From NCBI RefSeq assembly GCF_024345835.1, contig NZ_JAGQBW010000022.1:1-45501 (forward strand): 45,501 nucleotides of DNA, in the 5' to 3' direction. Source of the DNA: Synechococcus sp. HJ21-Hayes. GTDB taxonomy: Bacteria > Cyanobacteriota > Cyanobacteriia > PCC-6307 > Cyanobiaceae. Positions 31,690 through 40,813 of this stretch are shown in pieces. Under the pieces are notes generated by a model. That model saw only the letters and a program-made list of their open reading frames with translations. It did no database searches and had not been told where the DNA came from. The first letter of the stretch is position 1, and every line of letters starts with the position of its first letter. The position numbers and the translations under genes are program-made.

Positions 31690-32919
31690 TTAGCCCAGCT
31701 GCATTTCCCGTTTGTTCGCTAGCTCCCAGGCTCCCAGGGCGAGGCCCAGGCTTCCGAGCAACCCGAAGCAACCCCATACCCCCATCTGGATGGTGAGTCC
31801 AGCGGCGGCTAAACCGCTGATACCACCGCCACCCAGGAAAGCGATTTGCCCCAGGCCGGCCATACGCCCCCGCAGCACCTGGGGTGCATGCACCTGAATG
31901 ATCAGATTGGTGCCTGAGAGCAGGCAGGCCGTGCCGGCGCCGATCAGGAACGCCATGGCCAGCCCCCAGGCCTGCGGCCACTGCAGGGCTAATCCCAGTT
32001 GGGCCAGGGCTGTCAGCACGGTGCTCACCCCCAGCAACACACCGGGCTGCCGGCTGAGCACAGCGGCCCGCCGCTGCAGCACCACTCCGCCGGTGATGCT
32101 GCCGGCTGCAACCACGCTGGTGAACAGGCCCAGGGCCATCGGGCTTGGGCCCAGCAGTTCGGCGGCCATCAGCGGCGCCAGGCCGGGATGGAAGAAGCCC
32201 ACAAGGCAGGCCAGGGCTGTGAATACCAGTACATGGCGCAGATCGGCACCGCAATTGCGCCAGGCCGTCGCCAGGCTGGCGGCCTGGCCTTTCTCGCTGC
32301 GTTGCTCCCGTTCCCGGTAGGGGGCCATCAGCCACAGCAAGCTGGCGATGGGCACCAGATAGGTGGCTGCATCCAGGGCGAGAGCCAGGGCTGGGCCGGT
32401 GGCGGCCAGCAGGAAGCCCCCCAGGGGCGGCCCCACCAGCTTGCCCACGTTGAAGATCACCGAGAAGCTGGTGAGATAAGGCCCGAGCTGCTCGGGTTCC
32501 TCCACCAGCAGGGCCACGTACTTGTTGCGGGCTGTGAGTTCGTAGGCGCTAGCCGTGCCAATGCCCAGGGTGCTGAGTAGGAGCAGGCCGTCCTGTACCC
32601 GGCCTGCGCTGATGGGGATGGCGATCGCCCCCAGCACGGCGGCGGCGAACAGGGCCCACTGGGCCCGGATCAGCACCCGCTCACTGCCCACCCGGTCGGT
32701 CAGTACGCCTGCAGGCCCACTCACCGCCAGGGTGGGCAGGGTGAGCAGGGCGAAGTGCAGGGCCAATAGCAGCGGATTGCCGGCCCCCTCCATCAGGAGC
32801 CACCCCTTGGCCGTGAGGCCGGCGAACGACCCGGCCGTGCTCAGGCCTGAGGCCAGCAGGAACGTGGAGCGCTGGTGGTGGGTGAGTTTGCGCCGTAGCC
32901 GCTGCAGGGCCTGAATCAA
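31690..32919 (-). CDS. Major facilitator superfamily exporter (DUF894/EntS-like)
   Basis: 409 residues with about twelve membrane helices. The MFS pattern includes [21 protein letters not shown] (loop 2-3 signature), [53 protein letters not shown] and, in the second half, [38 protein letters not shown]. The latter is typical of the EntS/bacillibactin-exporter branch. Substrate unknown. The start overlaps the rimO stop by four bases, so the two are co-translated. Confidence 0.85.
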   Translation of the reverse strand: MIQALQRLRRKLTHHQRSTFLLASGLSTAGSFAGLTAKGWLLMEGAGNPLLLALHFALLTLPTLAVSGPAGVLTDRVGSERVLIRAQWALFAAAVLGAIAIPISAGRVQDGLLLLSTLGIGTASAYELTARNKYVALLVEEPEQLGPYLTSFSVIFNVGKLVGPPLGGFLLAATGPALALALDAATYLVPIASLLWLMAPYREREQRSEKGQAASLATAWRNCGADLRHVLVFTALACLVGFFHPGLAPLMAAELLGPSPMALGLFTSVVAAGSITGGVVLQRRAAVLSRQPGVLLGVSTVLTALAQLGLALQWPQAWGLAMAFLIGAGTACLLSGTNLIIQVHAPQVLRGRMAGLGQIAFLGGGGISGLAAAGLTIQMGVWGCFGLLGSLGLALGAWELANKREMQLG

Positions 32920-34319
32920 GCGCCCGTCCGCCGGCCCGCGAGGGCATCGCCCACCATGGCCTTAGCCCCCACCACCTCACCGATCAGGTCGTAGGTGTCG
33001 GCGGCGGTGATGCGCACGGGCACGAGGGTGCCTGGGGCGGCGCAGAGGCCGCCAACGCCGGGCTTCACCCGCACCTCGCCATCCACCTCCGGGGCATAGC
33101 GGGCACATCGGCCCAGCATCTCGCCTGTGCTCGGGTTCTCCTGTTCGATCAGCACATCCACGATGCGCCCCACCCAGGTGCCATTGCGCTCGGCGGCGAT
33201 CGGTTGCTGCAGGGCCATCAGCCTGTCCTTGCGTTCGGCGGCCACCTCCGCCGGCACCTGATTCGGCAGGTCTGCCGCAGCGGTTCCCTCCTCAGCAGAG
33301 AAGGTGAACACGCCCACGTGGTCGAAGTGTTGCTCCGCCACAAAATCCAGCAGGTGTTGGAAGTGTTCCTCGGTTTCGCCCGGGAAGCCCACGATGAAGG
33401 TGGTTCGCAGCACGGCCTCGGGGAGCTGCTCGCGGATGCGCTGCAGCAGGCCCGAGGTCACATCTGCCTGCCAGGGGCGGTTCATGGCCCGCAGCACGTC
33501 GGGGTGGCTGTGCTGCAGGGGCAGATCCAGATAGGGCAGCACATTGGGCACCTCTCGGTAGGCCGCCAGCACCTCGGGCGTCAGCCCGGTGGGGTAGGCG
33601 TAGTGCACCCGAATCCAGGGGATCTCCACCTCCCCTAGGGCCCGCAGCAGTTGGGCCAGCTGGGGTTTGCCATAGAGATCCAGGCCGTAGTTGGTGGTGA
33701 TCTGGCTGATCAGTACCAGTTCCTGCACCCCCTGGGCGGCCAGCTGCTGCGCCTCGGCCACGATGCTCTCAATGGTGCGGGAGCGCTGGTCGCCCCGCAG
33801 TTTGGGAATGATGCAGAAGGCGCAGCGGTAGTCGCAGCCCTCGGCCACCTTCAGATAGGCCACGGCCTCGGAGGTGGTGCGGTAGCGAGGCAGGTGCTCA
33901 TCGCCAACGAAGGTGGGGTTGGCACTCACCTGGTTCACCCGTTCGCCGGCTTCCACCCGCTCCAGCACGCTCACGATGTGCTGGTAGTCGCCGGTGCCCA
34001 CGATGGCCTTGGCCTCCGGTAGGGATTCGAGAAGTTCCTCCTGGAAGTGCTGGGCCAGGCAGCCGGCAATGATCAGTTCCTTGCCTTGTTCCGCTAGCTC
34101 CACCAGGGTTCGCACCGATTCCTCCCGCGCGTCCTGAATGAAGCTGCAGGTGTTCACCACCACCACGCTGGCCTCGCTCTCGTCGGCACTCACCCCGTAG
34201 CCGGCCTGGGCCAGCAGGCCGAGCATGTGCTCGGTGTCCACCCGGTTCTTCTCGCAGCCGAGGTGGGCGAAAGCAACCGTCTTGCGGGGCGCTGCGGTGC
34301 TGGGTGGGGTCTGGGTCAT
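32916..34319 (-). CDS. rimO: Ribosomal protein S12 methylthiotransferase RimO
   Basis: 467 residues. The N-terminal UPF0004 domain has [34 protein letters not shown] and IAGCLAQHF, whose three cysteines bind the auxiliary 4Fe-4S cluster. The radical SAM motif is [44 protein letters not shown] and [20 protein letters not shown] follow, then a C-terminal TRAM domain. RimO, unlike MiaB, begins with HLGCEKN and modifies Asp88 of ribosomal protein S12. It leads a two-gene minus-strand operon with the MFS gene. Confidence 0.95.
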   Translation of the reverse strand: MTQTPPSTAAPRKTVAFAHLGCEKNRVDTEHMLGLLAQAGYGVSADESEASVVVVNTCSFIQDAREESVRTLVELAEQGKELIIAGCLAQHFQEELLESLPEAKAIVGTGDYQHIVSVLERVEAGERVNQVSANPTFVGDEHLPRYRTTSEAVAYLKVAEGCDYRCAFCIIPKLRGDQRSRTIESIVAEAQQLAAQGVQELVLISQITTNYGLDLYGKPQLAQLLRALGEVEIPWIRVHYAYPTGLTPEVLAAYREVPNVLPYLDLPLQHSHPDVLRAMNRPWQADVTSGLLQRIREQLPEAVLRTTFIVGFPGETEEHFQHLLDFVAEQHFDHVGVFTFSAEEGTAAADLPNQVPAEVAAERKDRLMALQQPIAAERNGTWVGRIVDVLIEQENPSTGEMLGRCARYAPEVDGEVRVKPGVGGLCAAPGTLVPVRITAADTYDLIGEVVGAKAMVGDALAGRRTGA

Positions 34320-34483
34320 GGGATCGGGCTAGAGGGTTTCTTGCTGCTGACTGGACTGATGGGGCCGCGCGCCGGCCAATCGATCACCCTACTGAGAGGC
34401 ATTGATGCCCTCTCCCTTAGCGCCCCTCCACTGGGTGCGATCGGGCAACTGCTGCCACAATCCCCCCAGATGGCGATGGCCCC

Positions 34484-35425
34484 GTGACCTCCTCCCGCTT
34501 GAGCGAACGCCTGGGCAGCAGCCGGCGCCGCAGCGACGCCGGCCGTAAGTGGGTGCGGGTGGTGATGGCGGTGCTATCCACCATCGGCGTGATCGACACC
34601 GGCTCGATCACGCTCAAGTCTTGGGGGTTGCTTGGGGCCCTGAGCTGCAGCAGCCAGGGCTTGTTCGGTTGCAATGGCTGCGAAAAGGTGCTCTCCAGCG
34701 CCTGGGGCAGTGTGCTGGGACAACCCCTGGCCCTGTTTGGTTTCCTCTCCTACGGAGCCATCCTGTTGATGGCCGTGGTGCCCCTGGTGCTCCAGGGTGA
34801 GGCCAGGGCCAGCCTCGGCCAGCGCAGCTGGTGGGGACTATTCCTGCTCAGCACGGGAATGGCGGTATTCAGCGCTGTGCTGCTGGGGGTGATGGCCTTC
34901 GGCATCCGGGATTGTTGTCCCTTCTGCATCCTGTCGGCGGCGCTGAGCCTGGCTCTGTTTGTGCTGAGCCTCGTGGGCGGCGACTGGGACGATCGCGGCC
35001 AACTGGTGTTCCGCGGGGTGATTACGGCCCTGGTGGTGGGCGTGTTGAGCCTCGGTTGGGCTGCCTCCGTGGGCAAGCCCGCTGTGGAGACCGGCAAGGG
35101 TGTGGCACCGGCCGTCCAGGCGGAGAGCTCCGCGGCCAAGGTGGAGTTGGCCAGCCACCTCACCGCCAGTGGAGCCAAGCTCTACACCGCCTACTGGTGC
35201 CCCCATTGCCATGAGCAGAAGGAGCTGTTTGGCCGCCAGGCCAGTGACAAGCTCACGGTGATCGAATGTGCCCCTGATGGCCGCAACAGTCAGACAGCGC
35301 TCTGCGAGGCCAAGAAAATTGATGGCTATCCCGCTTGGGAAATCAACGGTGAGGTGGATTCGGGTGTGAAACCGCTTGAAAAGCTGGCCCAGCTGAGCGG
35401 TTACAACGGCCCACGTAACTTCTGA
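34484..35425 (+). CDS. Vitamin K epoxide reductase homologue fused to a thioredoxin-like domain (VKOR)
   Basis: 313 residues from GTG 34484. The membrane part (about 20-200) has a first loop pair in FGCNGCEKVLSSAWGSVLGQPLALFGFLSYG and the active CxxC in IRDCCPFCILSAALSL, near a quinone. A linker leads to a periplasmic or lumenal thioredoxin-like domain with YWCPHCHEQKELFG. VKOR-Trx fusions oxidise quinone and create disulfides in exported proteins; in cyanobacteria and plants (LTO1) they support PSII assembly. The gene is divergent from rimO, and its 3' end overlaps nadB by 25 bases. Confidence 0.93.
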   Translation: MTSSRLSERLGSSRRRSDAGRKWVRVVMAVLSTIGVIDTGSITLKSWGLLGALSCSSQGLFGCNGCEKVLSSAWGSVLGQPLALFGFLSYGAILLMAVVPLVLQGEARASLGQRSWWGLFLLSTGMAVFSAVLLGVMAFGIRDCCPFCILSAALSLALFVLSLVGGDWDDRGQLVFRGVITALVVGVLSLGWAASVGKPAVETGKGVAPAVQAESSAAKVELASHLTASGAKLYTAYWCPHCHEQKELFGRQASDKLTVIECAPDGRNSQTALCEAKKIDGYPAWEINGEVDSGVKPLEKLAQLSGYNGPRNF

Positions 35426-37041
35426 TCCGAGCCGCCGATCGGCTCTGTGTGAATGGTCCGGTTCTTCTGCTGCAGGGTGTGCCGCTGCCAGAACGGCTGG
35501 GTGGCCTGGCAATCCAGCCGATAGTGGCCTCCCCGGCTCTCCTGGCGGAACAGGGCGGCTTCCAGGAGCAGTTCCGCCAGGCTCAGCCGTTGGAGCAGTT
35601 CATGGCCCCTGAGCAGCACTTGCAGCTGCTCGCCGGGGATTCGGGTGCCGGATGGCATCGCCATCAGGCCTCGCTGCCGCTCCAGGCTTGCCCGCTGCCG
35701 TTGCACCTGCCCCAGGCTCTGACGCAGGGCTGTGGGCTGCCTTTCCACACCGGCCACGGTCCAACAGCGTTGCCGAAGCGCTTCGATTGCAAGGGCTGGA
35801 GCGGCCCTATTGGCCGTGTTCATGGCCCCTTCCGAACCCGCTGGCGGCTCTTCAGCCCGCAGCTCCCCCAGCTGGATATGGCGCAACTGCCGGGCAAACA
35901 CCAGGCATTCCATCAGGGAGTTGCTGGCTAGGCGATTGGCCCCATGCACCCCGGTGCTGGCCGCTTCACCCACGGCATAAAGGCCGGGAATGCTGGTGGC
36001 GGCATGCAGATCCGTGCGGATCCCGCCCATCCAGTAGTGGGCAGCGGGTGCCACGGGGATCGGCTCGGCCATGGGCTCGAGCCCCAGCTCGCGGCAACGG
36101 CCGAGGATGGTGGGGAACTGCTGTTCCAGCCGTTCCCGCCCTACGGGCCGCAGATCCAGCCACAGGTGTTCCACCTGCAGTTCCCGCATGCGGCGGACTA
36201 GGGCCCGGCTCACGGCATCGCGAGGAGCCAGGTCGCGGCCAGGCAGATCGGCCACAGGGCTGGCGCCTGAAGCGTCCACCAGGCGGGCTCCCTCGCCGCG
36301 CACTGCTTCCGAGATCAGAAAATGGGGTGCCCCCGGCAGCATCAGGGCGGTGGGATGAAACTGAACGAACTCCAGATCACGGATCGCCGCCCCCGCACGC
36401 CAGGCCATCGCCACGCCATCACCACTCGCCTGAGCTGGGTTCGTGGTGTTGGCGAAGAGGTGCCCTCCACCTCCAGTGGCGAGCACCACGGCCCTGGCCC
36501 GCAACCACTGCACCTGCCCGTGGTCTACCACTTGCAGGCCATGGCAGCGGCCATCCGTCACCCAGAGCTGCAGGGCAACGCAGCCCTGGCGGCGCTCTAA
36601 ACCTGGCCGCCGCAGCACTTCCCGCTCGAGGGCATCCACGAGGGCGCCGCCGGTGCGGTCCTGGGCATGGAGCACCCGCCGATGGCTGTGGGCTGCTTCC
36701 AAGGTGGTACTGAGGCCGTCGTTGGCACGGTCGAAATCCATGCCCAGCTGCAACAGCCGGGCCACGCAGGAGGGAGCTGTCTGCACCAGCAGTTCCACGG
36801 CCGCTGGCTCGCAGAGGCCGCCCCCAGCGCGGATGGTATCGGCCACATGGCTGTCGAAGCTGTCCTCCGGCCTGGTGACCGCCGCAATCCCCCCCTGGGC
36901 CCAGCGACTGGCGGACCGAGGCGCCTGTTCCTTGCTGAGCAGCATCACGCTCAAATGGGCAGGCAGTTCCAGGCAGGCCATCAGGCCAGCGGCACCGCCT
37001 CCCACCACCACCACGTCCCAGTCGCGCTGCAGCTCAAGCAT
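35401..37041 (-). CDS. nadB: L-aspartate oxidase
   Basis: 546 residues from ATG 37041; a TTG at 37053 is less likely. The FAD site DVVVVGGGAAGLMACLELPAHLSVMLLSKE starts at residue 8. ASRWAQGGIAAVTRPEDSFDSHVADTIRAGGGLCE, GGGGHLFANTTNPAQASGDGVAMAWRAGA, FVQFHPTAL and GVHGANRLASNSLMECLVFARQL are the fumarate reductase/NadB blocks. The C-terminal helical domain (RAALFRQESRGGHYRLD-like) is complete. It makes iminoaspartate for quinolinate in NAD synthesis. A psbU terminator lies just upstream, so nadB has its own expression or depends on read-through. Confidence 0.95.
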   Translation of the reverse strand: MLELQRDWDVVVVGGGAAGLMACLELPAHLSVMLLSKEQAPRSASRWAQGGIAAVTRPEDSFDSHVADTIRAGGGLCEPAAVELLVQTAPSCVARLLQLGMDFDRANDGLSTTLEAAHSHRRVLHAQDRTGGALVDALEREVLRRPGLERRQGCVALQLWVTDGRCHGLQVVDHGQVQWLRARAVVLATGGGGHLFANTTNPAQASGDGVAMAWRAGAAIRDLEFVQFHPTALMLPGAPHFLISEAVRGEGARLVDASGASPVADLPGRDLAPRDAVSRALVRRMRELQVEHLWLDLRPVGRERLEQQFPTILGRCRELGLEPMAEPIPVAPAAHYWMGGIRTDLHAATSIPGLYAVGEAASTGVHGANRLASNSLMECLVFARQLRHIQLGELRAEEPPAGSEGAMNTANRAAPALAIEALRQRCWTVAGVERQPTALRQSLGQVQRQRASLERQRGLMAMPSGTRIPGEQLQVLLRGHELLQRLSLAELLLEAALFRQESRGGHYRLDCQATQPFWQRHTLQQKNRTIHTEPIGGSDQKLRGPL

Positions 37042-37065
37042 CGAGCGAACCAAGGGCAGGCCAAC

Positions 37066-37096
37066 AAAAAAGCCGCCGGAAGGGCCCGACGGCTTT
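37066..37096 (-). terminator. Rho-independent terminator of psbU
   Basis: Read on the minus strand: AAGCCGTCGGG, a short loop, then CCGGCGGCTT with one interior mismatch, followed by TTTTTG. It begins about 30 bases after the psbU stop and stops 25 bases short of the nadB ATG, so it also lies in the nadB leader. Confidence 0.85.
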
Positions 37097-37127
37097 CACC
37101 ATTTCACCAATCTAAAACCTGAAGGAA

Positions 37128-37505
37128 TCAGCGGTACTGACCATCGTTGATCCTGTCAAAACCCTCATTCAGGGCAATGGACGGAGGCGTCACGGTGAAG
37201 TTCTCCTTGTACTTCTCAATCAGCTCCTTCTGGCGGGTGCTCAGATCGAGATTGAACAGGTCGTCAACGCTGTTGTAGGGGCCGCCCAGGACGATCTTGC
37301 CGGCAAGGGTCGGATACATGCCGGGGTAGGCCTGGAAGCGACGCACCGAGCAGTTGTTGAGGTCAACCTTGCCATCCCGCTCGGCGATCTTCTCGTCCGC
37401 CACATTGCGGGGCTCGGCGGCCTGCGCCGAGGGGGCAATCATCAGGGTGAGCAGCAGGCCAGCCAGCAGCACTCCACTCATGAGCCACGAAACCAGCCGT
37501 TTCAT
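37128..37505 (-). CDS. psbU: Photosystem II 12 kDa extrinsic protein PsbU
   Basis: 125 residues from ATG 37505. A signal peptide (MKRLVSWLMSGVLLAGLLLTLMIAPSAQA, 29 residues) directs it to the thylakoid lumen. The mature part has KIAERDGKVDLNNCSVRRFQAYPGMYPTLAGKIVLGGPYNSVDDLFNLDLSTRQKELIEKYKENFTV, the helix-hairpin-helix-like PsbU core. It stabilises the oxygen-evolving complex together with PsbO and PsbV. CGGAG precedes the start. A Cys in the LNNC segment is unusual-looking but is seen in some PsbU sequences. Monocistronic, to judge from the terminator at 37066. Confidence 0.95.
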   Translation of the reverse strand: MKRLVSWLMSGVLLAGLLLTLMIAPSAQAAEPRNVADEKIAERDGKVDLNNCSVRRFQAYPGMYPTLAGKIVLGGPYNSVDDLFNLDLSTRQKELIEKYKENFTVTPPSIALNEGFDRINDGQYR

Positions 37506-37531
37506 CGAACACTCCGTCTGAACGGGAACCA

Positions 37532-37556
37532 CAGGGCTGCCAGGCAGCTAGCCCTG
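37532..37556 (-). promoter_or_regulatory. Hairpin in the psbU 5' leader
   Basis: CAGGGCT (37532-37538) pairs exactly with AGCCCTG (37550-37556); an alternative inner stem CTGCC/GGCAG (37537-37541 with 37543-37547) competes with it. It lies 27-51 bases before the psbU ATG, between the DUF3120 stop and psbU, and may be a transcript-stability element or an operator. No clear promoter hexamers were seen. Confidence 0.4.
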
Positions 37557-37615
37557 CAAACCTACAGGTGAGCCGTCAGCGGCCAGCAGTTGTTACGGCA
37601 GGCTTTTGCAGTTCT

Positions 37616-38467
37616 TCAGATCAGACCGCTGAGCTGGGGGGCCCAGAGTGCTGCCGCCAGGAAAAGCCCGTCCACTGCCAGGGTTGTGGCGAGGGCAGAG
37701 GCCGCCAGTCGCCAGGCGGGGTCGGCATGGTCCCAAGTGCGCCAGCAGAGGGCCGAGAGCAACACTCCTGCGCAGGCCGTGATGACCAGGGGAAGCGGCT
37801 CCAGCACGCCCAGGGCGGCTTGATGCAGCAGTTGGGGTGCTTGCTGGATCGGGGCTTCGAGCACCTGAACCCACCAGCCCATCACGCCTGTGAGGGCCAT
37901 CACGCCGTCGGTACATGCGGTGCCCAGCAAGGAGGCCAGGTAGAAGCTGGCCGCCAGCCGCCAGCGGCCCTGTAATCCGCCGATGGCGAGGGGCAGAGCA
38001 AAGGCTTCGATCGGCAGGTGCCAAACGGGGTGAAGCCGGCACCAACCCCAGAACAGGCAACCGGCCAGCCAGCTACCGCTGAATCCCACCAGCAGAGCAC
38101 CGGCGCTGCACCATCGGGGCCGCTGGCTGCGTTCCAGCAACAGTCCGGCCAGCAGCAGCGGGGCGGTGAACAGGGTGGCGCTGAAGGGGGCCATCCGAAC
38201 CCAGGGGGCCTGCAGGAACACAGGAAGGGCCACCAGGAGGGCTCCTGCCAGTGCCAGAGGCCAATCGCCAGCCAGTGTGGGGGTCCAGCGAGGCCCTTCT
38301 ACACGCGAGGCGTTGCCGGGGCGCAGGGCAGGGGCTAGCGGTCTGGCGGCAAAGCTGGGAGGGGCCCCGAGCACCTGGTTGTGAAGAAAGGTGTTCAACC
38401 TTAAGGGAGCTAGCGGCTGGGTTCGGTGCTGGTCAAGGGCCTCGAGCCGCCATAGGGTCTGCCCCAT
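37616..38467 (-). CDS. DUF3120 integral membrane protein
   Basis: 283 residues if it starts at ATG 38467, which is preceded by GGGGGTGA; the frame is open to 38506, and GTG 38374 or TTG 38398 are alternatives. The family-like part begins about TPTLAGDWPLALAGALLVALPVFLQAPWVR and contains about six helices with PVWHLPIEAFALPLAIGGLQGRWRLAASFYLASLLGTACTDGVMALTG, the conserved DUF3120 block, ending AALWAPQLSGLI. Cyanobacteria-specific; function unknown. It is divergent from uppP with only about 20 bases between the outermost starts, which favours one of the later starts. Confidence 0.78.
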   Translation of the reverse strand: MGQTLWRLEALDQHRTQPLAPLRLNTFLHNQVLGAPPSFAARPLAPALRPGNASRVEGPRWTPTLAGDWPLALAGALLVALPVFLQAPWVRMAPFSATLFTAPLLLAGLLLERSQRPRWCSAGALLVGFSGSWLAGCLFWGWCRLHPVWHLPIEAFALPLAIGGLQGRWRLAASFYLASLLGTACTDGVMALTGVMGWWVQVLEAPIQQAPQLLHQAALGVLEPLPLVITACAGVLLSALCWRTWDHADPAWRLAASALATTLAVDGLFLAAALWAPQLSGLI

Positions 38468-38487
38468 CCCCGTTTCACCCCCATCGC

Positions 38488-39360
38488 ATGGCTGCATTGG
38501 TCCCACCTGAGCAGCTCGGGGCCCTAGAGGCCTGCTGGCACTACTTGGTGCTTGGGGTGGTTCAGGGACTCACCGAATTTCTGCCCATCAGCAGCACGGC
38601 GCATCTCAAGGTGGTGCCGGTGCTGCTGGGCTGGGGAGATCCTGGGGTCTCGGTCACCGCCGTGATTCAACTGGGCAGCATCGTGGCGGTGATTGCCTTT
38701 TTCCGCCGAGATCTGCAGAACGTGGCCGTTGCCGTGGGCGAGGCCCTGCGCAGCCGCCGTTGGGATGACCCTTCGGCTCGCCTGGGGCTGGCGATTCTGC
38801 TGGGAACGGTGCCGATCGTGCTGGCTGGTTTGGCGATCAAGCTGTTCGTTGAGGACTTCGACCATTCCCCCCTGCGCAGCCTCTTCTCGATTGGTGTCGT
38901 GTCCGTGCTGATGGCTCTGTTGCTGGCTCTGGCTGAACAGCTGGGCCGTCGTCATCGGCTGTTGGCCGATGTGCGCTTCAGGGATGGACTGCTGGTGGGT
39001 CTGGCCCAGGCCCTTGCGCTTATTCCTGGTGTGTCCCGCTCGGGCAGCACCCTCACCGCCTCTCTGTTTGATGGCTGGCGGCGTGCTGATGCTGCCCGCT
39101 TTTCCTTTCTGCTGGGCATTCCTGCCATCACCTTGGCTGGCTTGGTGGAACTCAAGGACGCCTTCAGTGAGCCGGTGTCGGGCGGCGTGGTTCCTCTGCT
39201 TGTGGGCATCGTCGCGGCGGCTGTGGTGTCCTGGCTGGCGATTGCCTGGCTGCTCAAATTTCTGCAGAACCACAGCACTTGGTGGTTTGTGGGCTACCGC
39301 CTGTTCTTTGGGGTGTTTTTGATCCTGTCCGCCGGTCGTCTCGGCGTGGGCTCAAACTGA
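38488..39360 (+). CDS. uppP: Undecaprenyl-diphosphate phosphatase (UppP/BacA)
   Basis: 290 residues. LVLGVVQGLTEFLPISSTAHLKVVPVLLGW carries the first catalytic block (the E-FLPISSTAH signature) and LALIPGVSRSGSTLTASLFDGWRRADAARFSFLLGIPAI the second. About eight membrane helices. It dephosphorylates undecaprenyl diphosphate at the outer face of the membrane to recycle the lipid carrier of peptidoglycan and O-glycan synthesis. The same carrier is expected to feed the GT39 enzymes at 3273-7285. It leads the plus-strand run to 44798. Confidence 0.95.
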   Translation: MAALVPPEQLGALEACWHYLVLGVVQGLTEFLPISSTAHLKVVPVLLGWGDPGVSVTAVIQLGSIVAVIAFFRRDLQNVAVAVGEALRSRRWDDPSARLGLAILLGTVPIVLAGLAIKLFVEDFDHSPLRSLFSIGVVSVLMALLLALAEQLGRRHRLLADVRFRDGLLVGLAQALALIPGVSRSGSTLTASLFDGWRRADAARFSFLLGIPAITLAGLVELKDAFSEPVSGGVVPLLVGIVAAAVVSWLAIAWLLKFLQNHSTWWFVGYRLFFGVFLILSAGRLGVGSN

Positions 39361-39387
39361 GAGCACCCTTGTCTTCGTTCGGCTTCT

Positions 39388-40779
39388 GTGTGGAAAGAAC
39401 CCTCTGCGGGCGTTGCCCTAGCTGAGTTGAGCGGCGAGGCTCGCGTGCCCCAGCCTGCTGTGGTGGACACCGTGGAGCCGGACTCCATTGGGGATGAGCT
39501 GGGCATCCAGCCCGGCGACAAACTACTCAGCATCAATGGCGTTCGCCCTAGGGATCTGATCGATCTCCACTTTCTGGTGGGCGAGGAGGAGCTCACCCTC
39601 GAGGTGCAGGATCCGGATGGATCGATCCATGTGGTGGAGCTGGAGAAAGATGCCGATGAGGGGCTGGGCCTGGGTTTCACCGAAGCCCTGTTCGACGGCC
39701 TCAAGCAGTGCAACAACCACTGTCCCTTCTGCTTTATCGATCAGCAGCCTCCCGGCCATCGCCGCAGTCTCTACTTCAAGGACGATGACTACCGCCTCAG
39801 CTTTCTGTATGGCTCCTATCTGACCCTGACCAATCTCACCGCCGCCGATTGGCAGCGGATTGAGGAGCAGCGGCTCTCCCCCCTGTTCGTGTCGGTGCAT
39901 GCCACGGATCCGGCCTTGCGCTCGCGGCTGTTGGTGAACCCGCGGGCGGCCTTGCTGATGGATCAACTGGCCTGGTTTGGCCAGCGCCAGTTGCAGATCC
40001 ATGCCCAGGTGGTCGTGTGTCCAGGCCAGAACGATGGCCCAGCCCTGGAGCAGACCCTCCACGACCTCGCCAGCTTTGCGGCAGGCGAGTGGCCCGCCGT
40101 GCTCTCGGCTGCGGTGGTGCCCGTGGGTTTGACCCGCTACCGCCCTGATGGGGATGGCCTGGTGCCCGTGGATCGGGAGTGCGCTCGGCGGGTGATTGCC
40201 CAGGTGGAGCCCCTCCAGCGCCGCTTTCAGGAGCAGTTGGGCAGCCGCTTTGCCTGGTTGTCCGATGAGTGGTACCTGATGGCAGGGTTGTCCCTGCCCC
40301 CTCGCGACGACTACGAAGACCTGCCCCAGGAGGGCAATGGCGTGGGCAGCATTCGCTCCTTCCTGGAGGCCATGGATGCGGCCACGGTTGCGTTGCCCTT
40401 GGCGCTGGAGCAGCCTCGCCGCGTCAGCTGGGTGGTGGGCCAGCTGGTGGCCGAAGCGCTGCGGCCCGCTGTGGAGCGCCTGAATGCGGTGGAAGGGCTG
40501 GAGGTGATCCTCCACGGCCTGCCCAGCCCCTATTGGGGGCAGGAGCAGGTGGTCACTGGTCTGCTCACGGGCTCTGACCTGCTCACCGGCCTCGCCGATC
40601 GCGATCTTGGTGCGGAATTGCTGCTCCCTGCCGTAATGCTGCGGCAGGGAGAACCGGTATTTCTCGATGATCAGCGGCTGGAAGCCGTTGCAGCGCAGCT
40701 ACCTGTGTTGGTACGGCTGGTGTATGGGGCGGATGACATCGTGGCTGCCTGCCTGTCTGAGCTGGGGAGCAGTCCCTAA
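39388..40779 (+). CDS. TIGR03279 family FeS/radical SAM-like protein with N-terminal PDZ and DUF512
   Basis: 463 residues from GTG 39388, 27 bases after uppP. A PDZ-like domain (about 20-85: AVVDTVEPDSIGDELGIQPGDKLLSINGVRPRDLIDL) precedes QCNNHCPFCFIDQQPPGHRRSLYFKDDDYRLSFLYGSYLTLTNL. The CxxxCxxC there is the Fe-S site. LFVSVHATDPALRSRLLVNPRA and the C-terminal DUF512 region follow. The family is restricted to cyanobacteria and is predicted to be an oxidoreductase; its reaction is unknown. Confidence 0.9.
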   Translation: MWKEPSAGVALAELSGEARVPQPAVVDTVEPDSIGDELGIQPGDKLLSINGVRPRDLIDLHFLVGEEELTLEVQDPDGSIHVVELEKDADEGLGLGFTEALFDGLKQCNNHCPFCFIDQQPPGHRRSLYFKDDDYRLSFLYGSYLTLTNLTAADWQRIEEQRLSPLFVSVHATDPALRSRLLVNPRAALLMDQLAWFGQRQLQIHAQVVVCPGQNDGPALEQTLHDLASFAAGEWPAVLSAAVVPVGLTRYRPDGDGLVPVDRECARRVIAQVEPLQRRFQEQLGSRFAWLSDEWYLMAGLSLPPRDDYEDLPQEGNGVGSIRSFLEAMDAATVALPLALEQPRRVSWVVGQLVAEALRPAVERLNAVEGLEVILHGLPSPYWGQEQVVTGLLTGSDLLTGLADRDLGAELLLPAVMLRQGEPVFLDDQRLEAVAAQLPVLVRLVYGADDIVAACLSELGSSP

Positions 40780-40813
40780 ACTCTGGCGATCGAATAAAGC
40801 GAGCGCAGCATCG

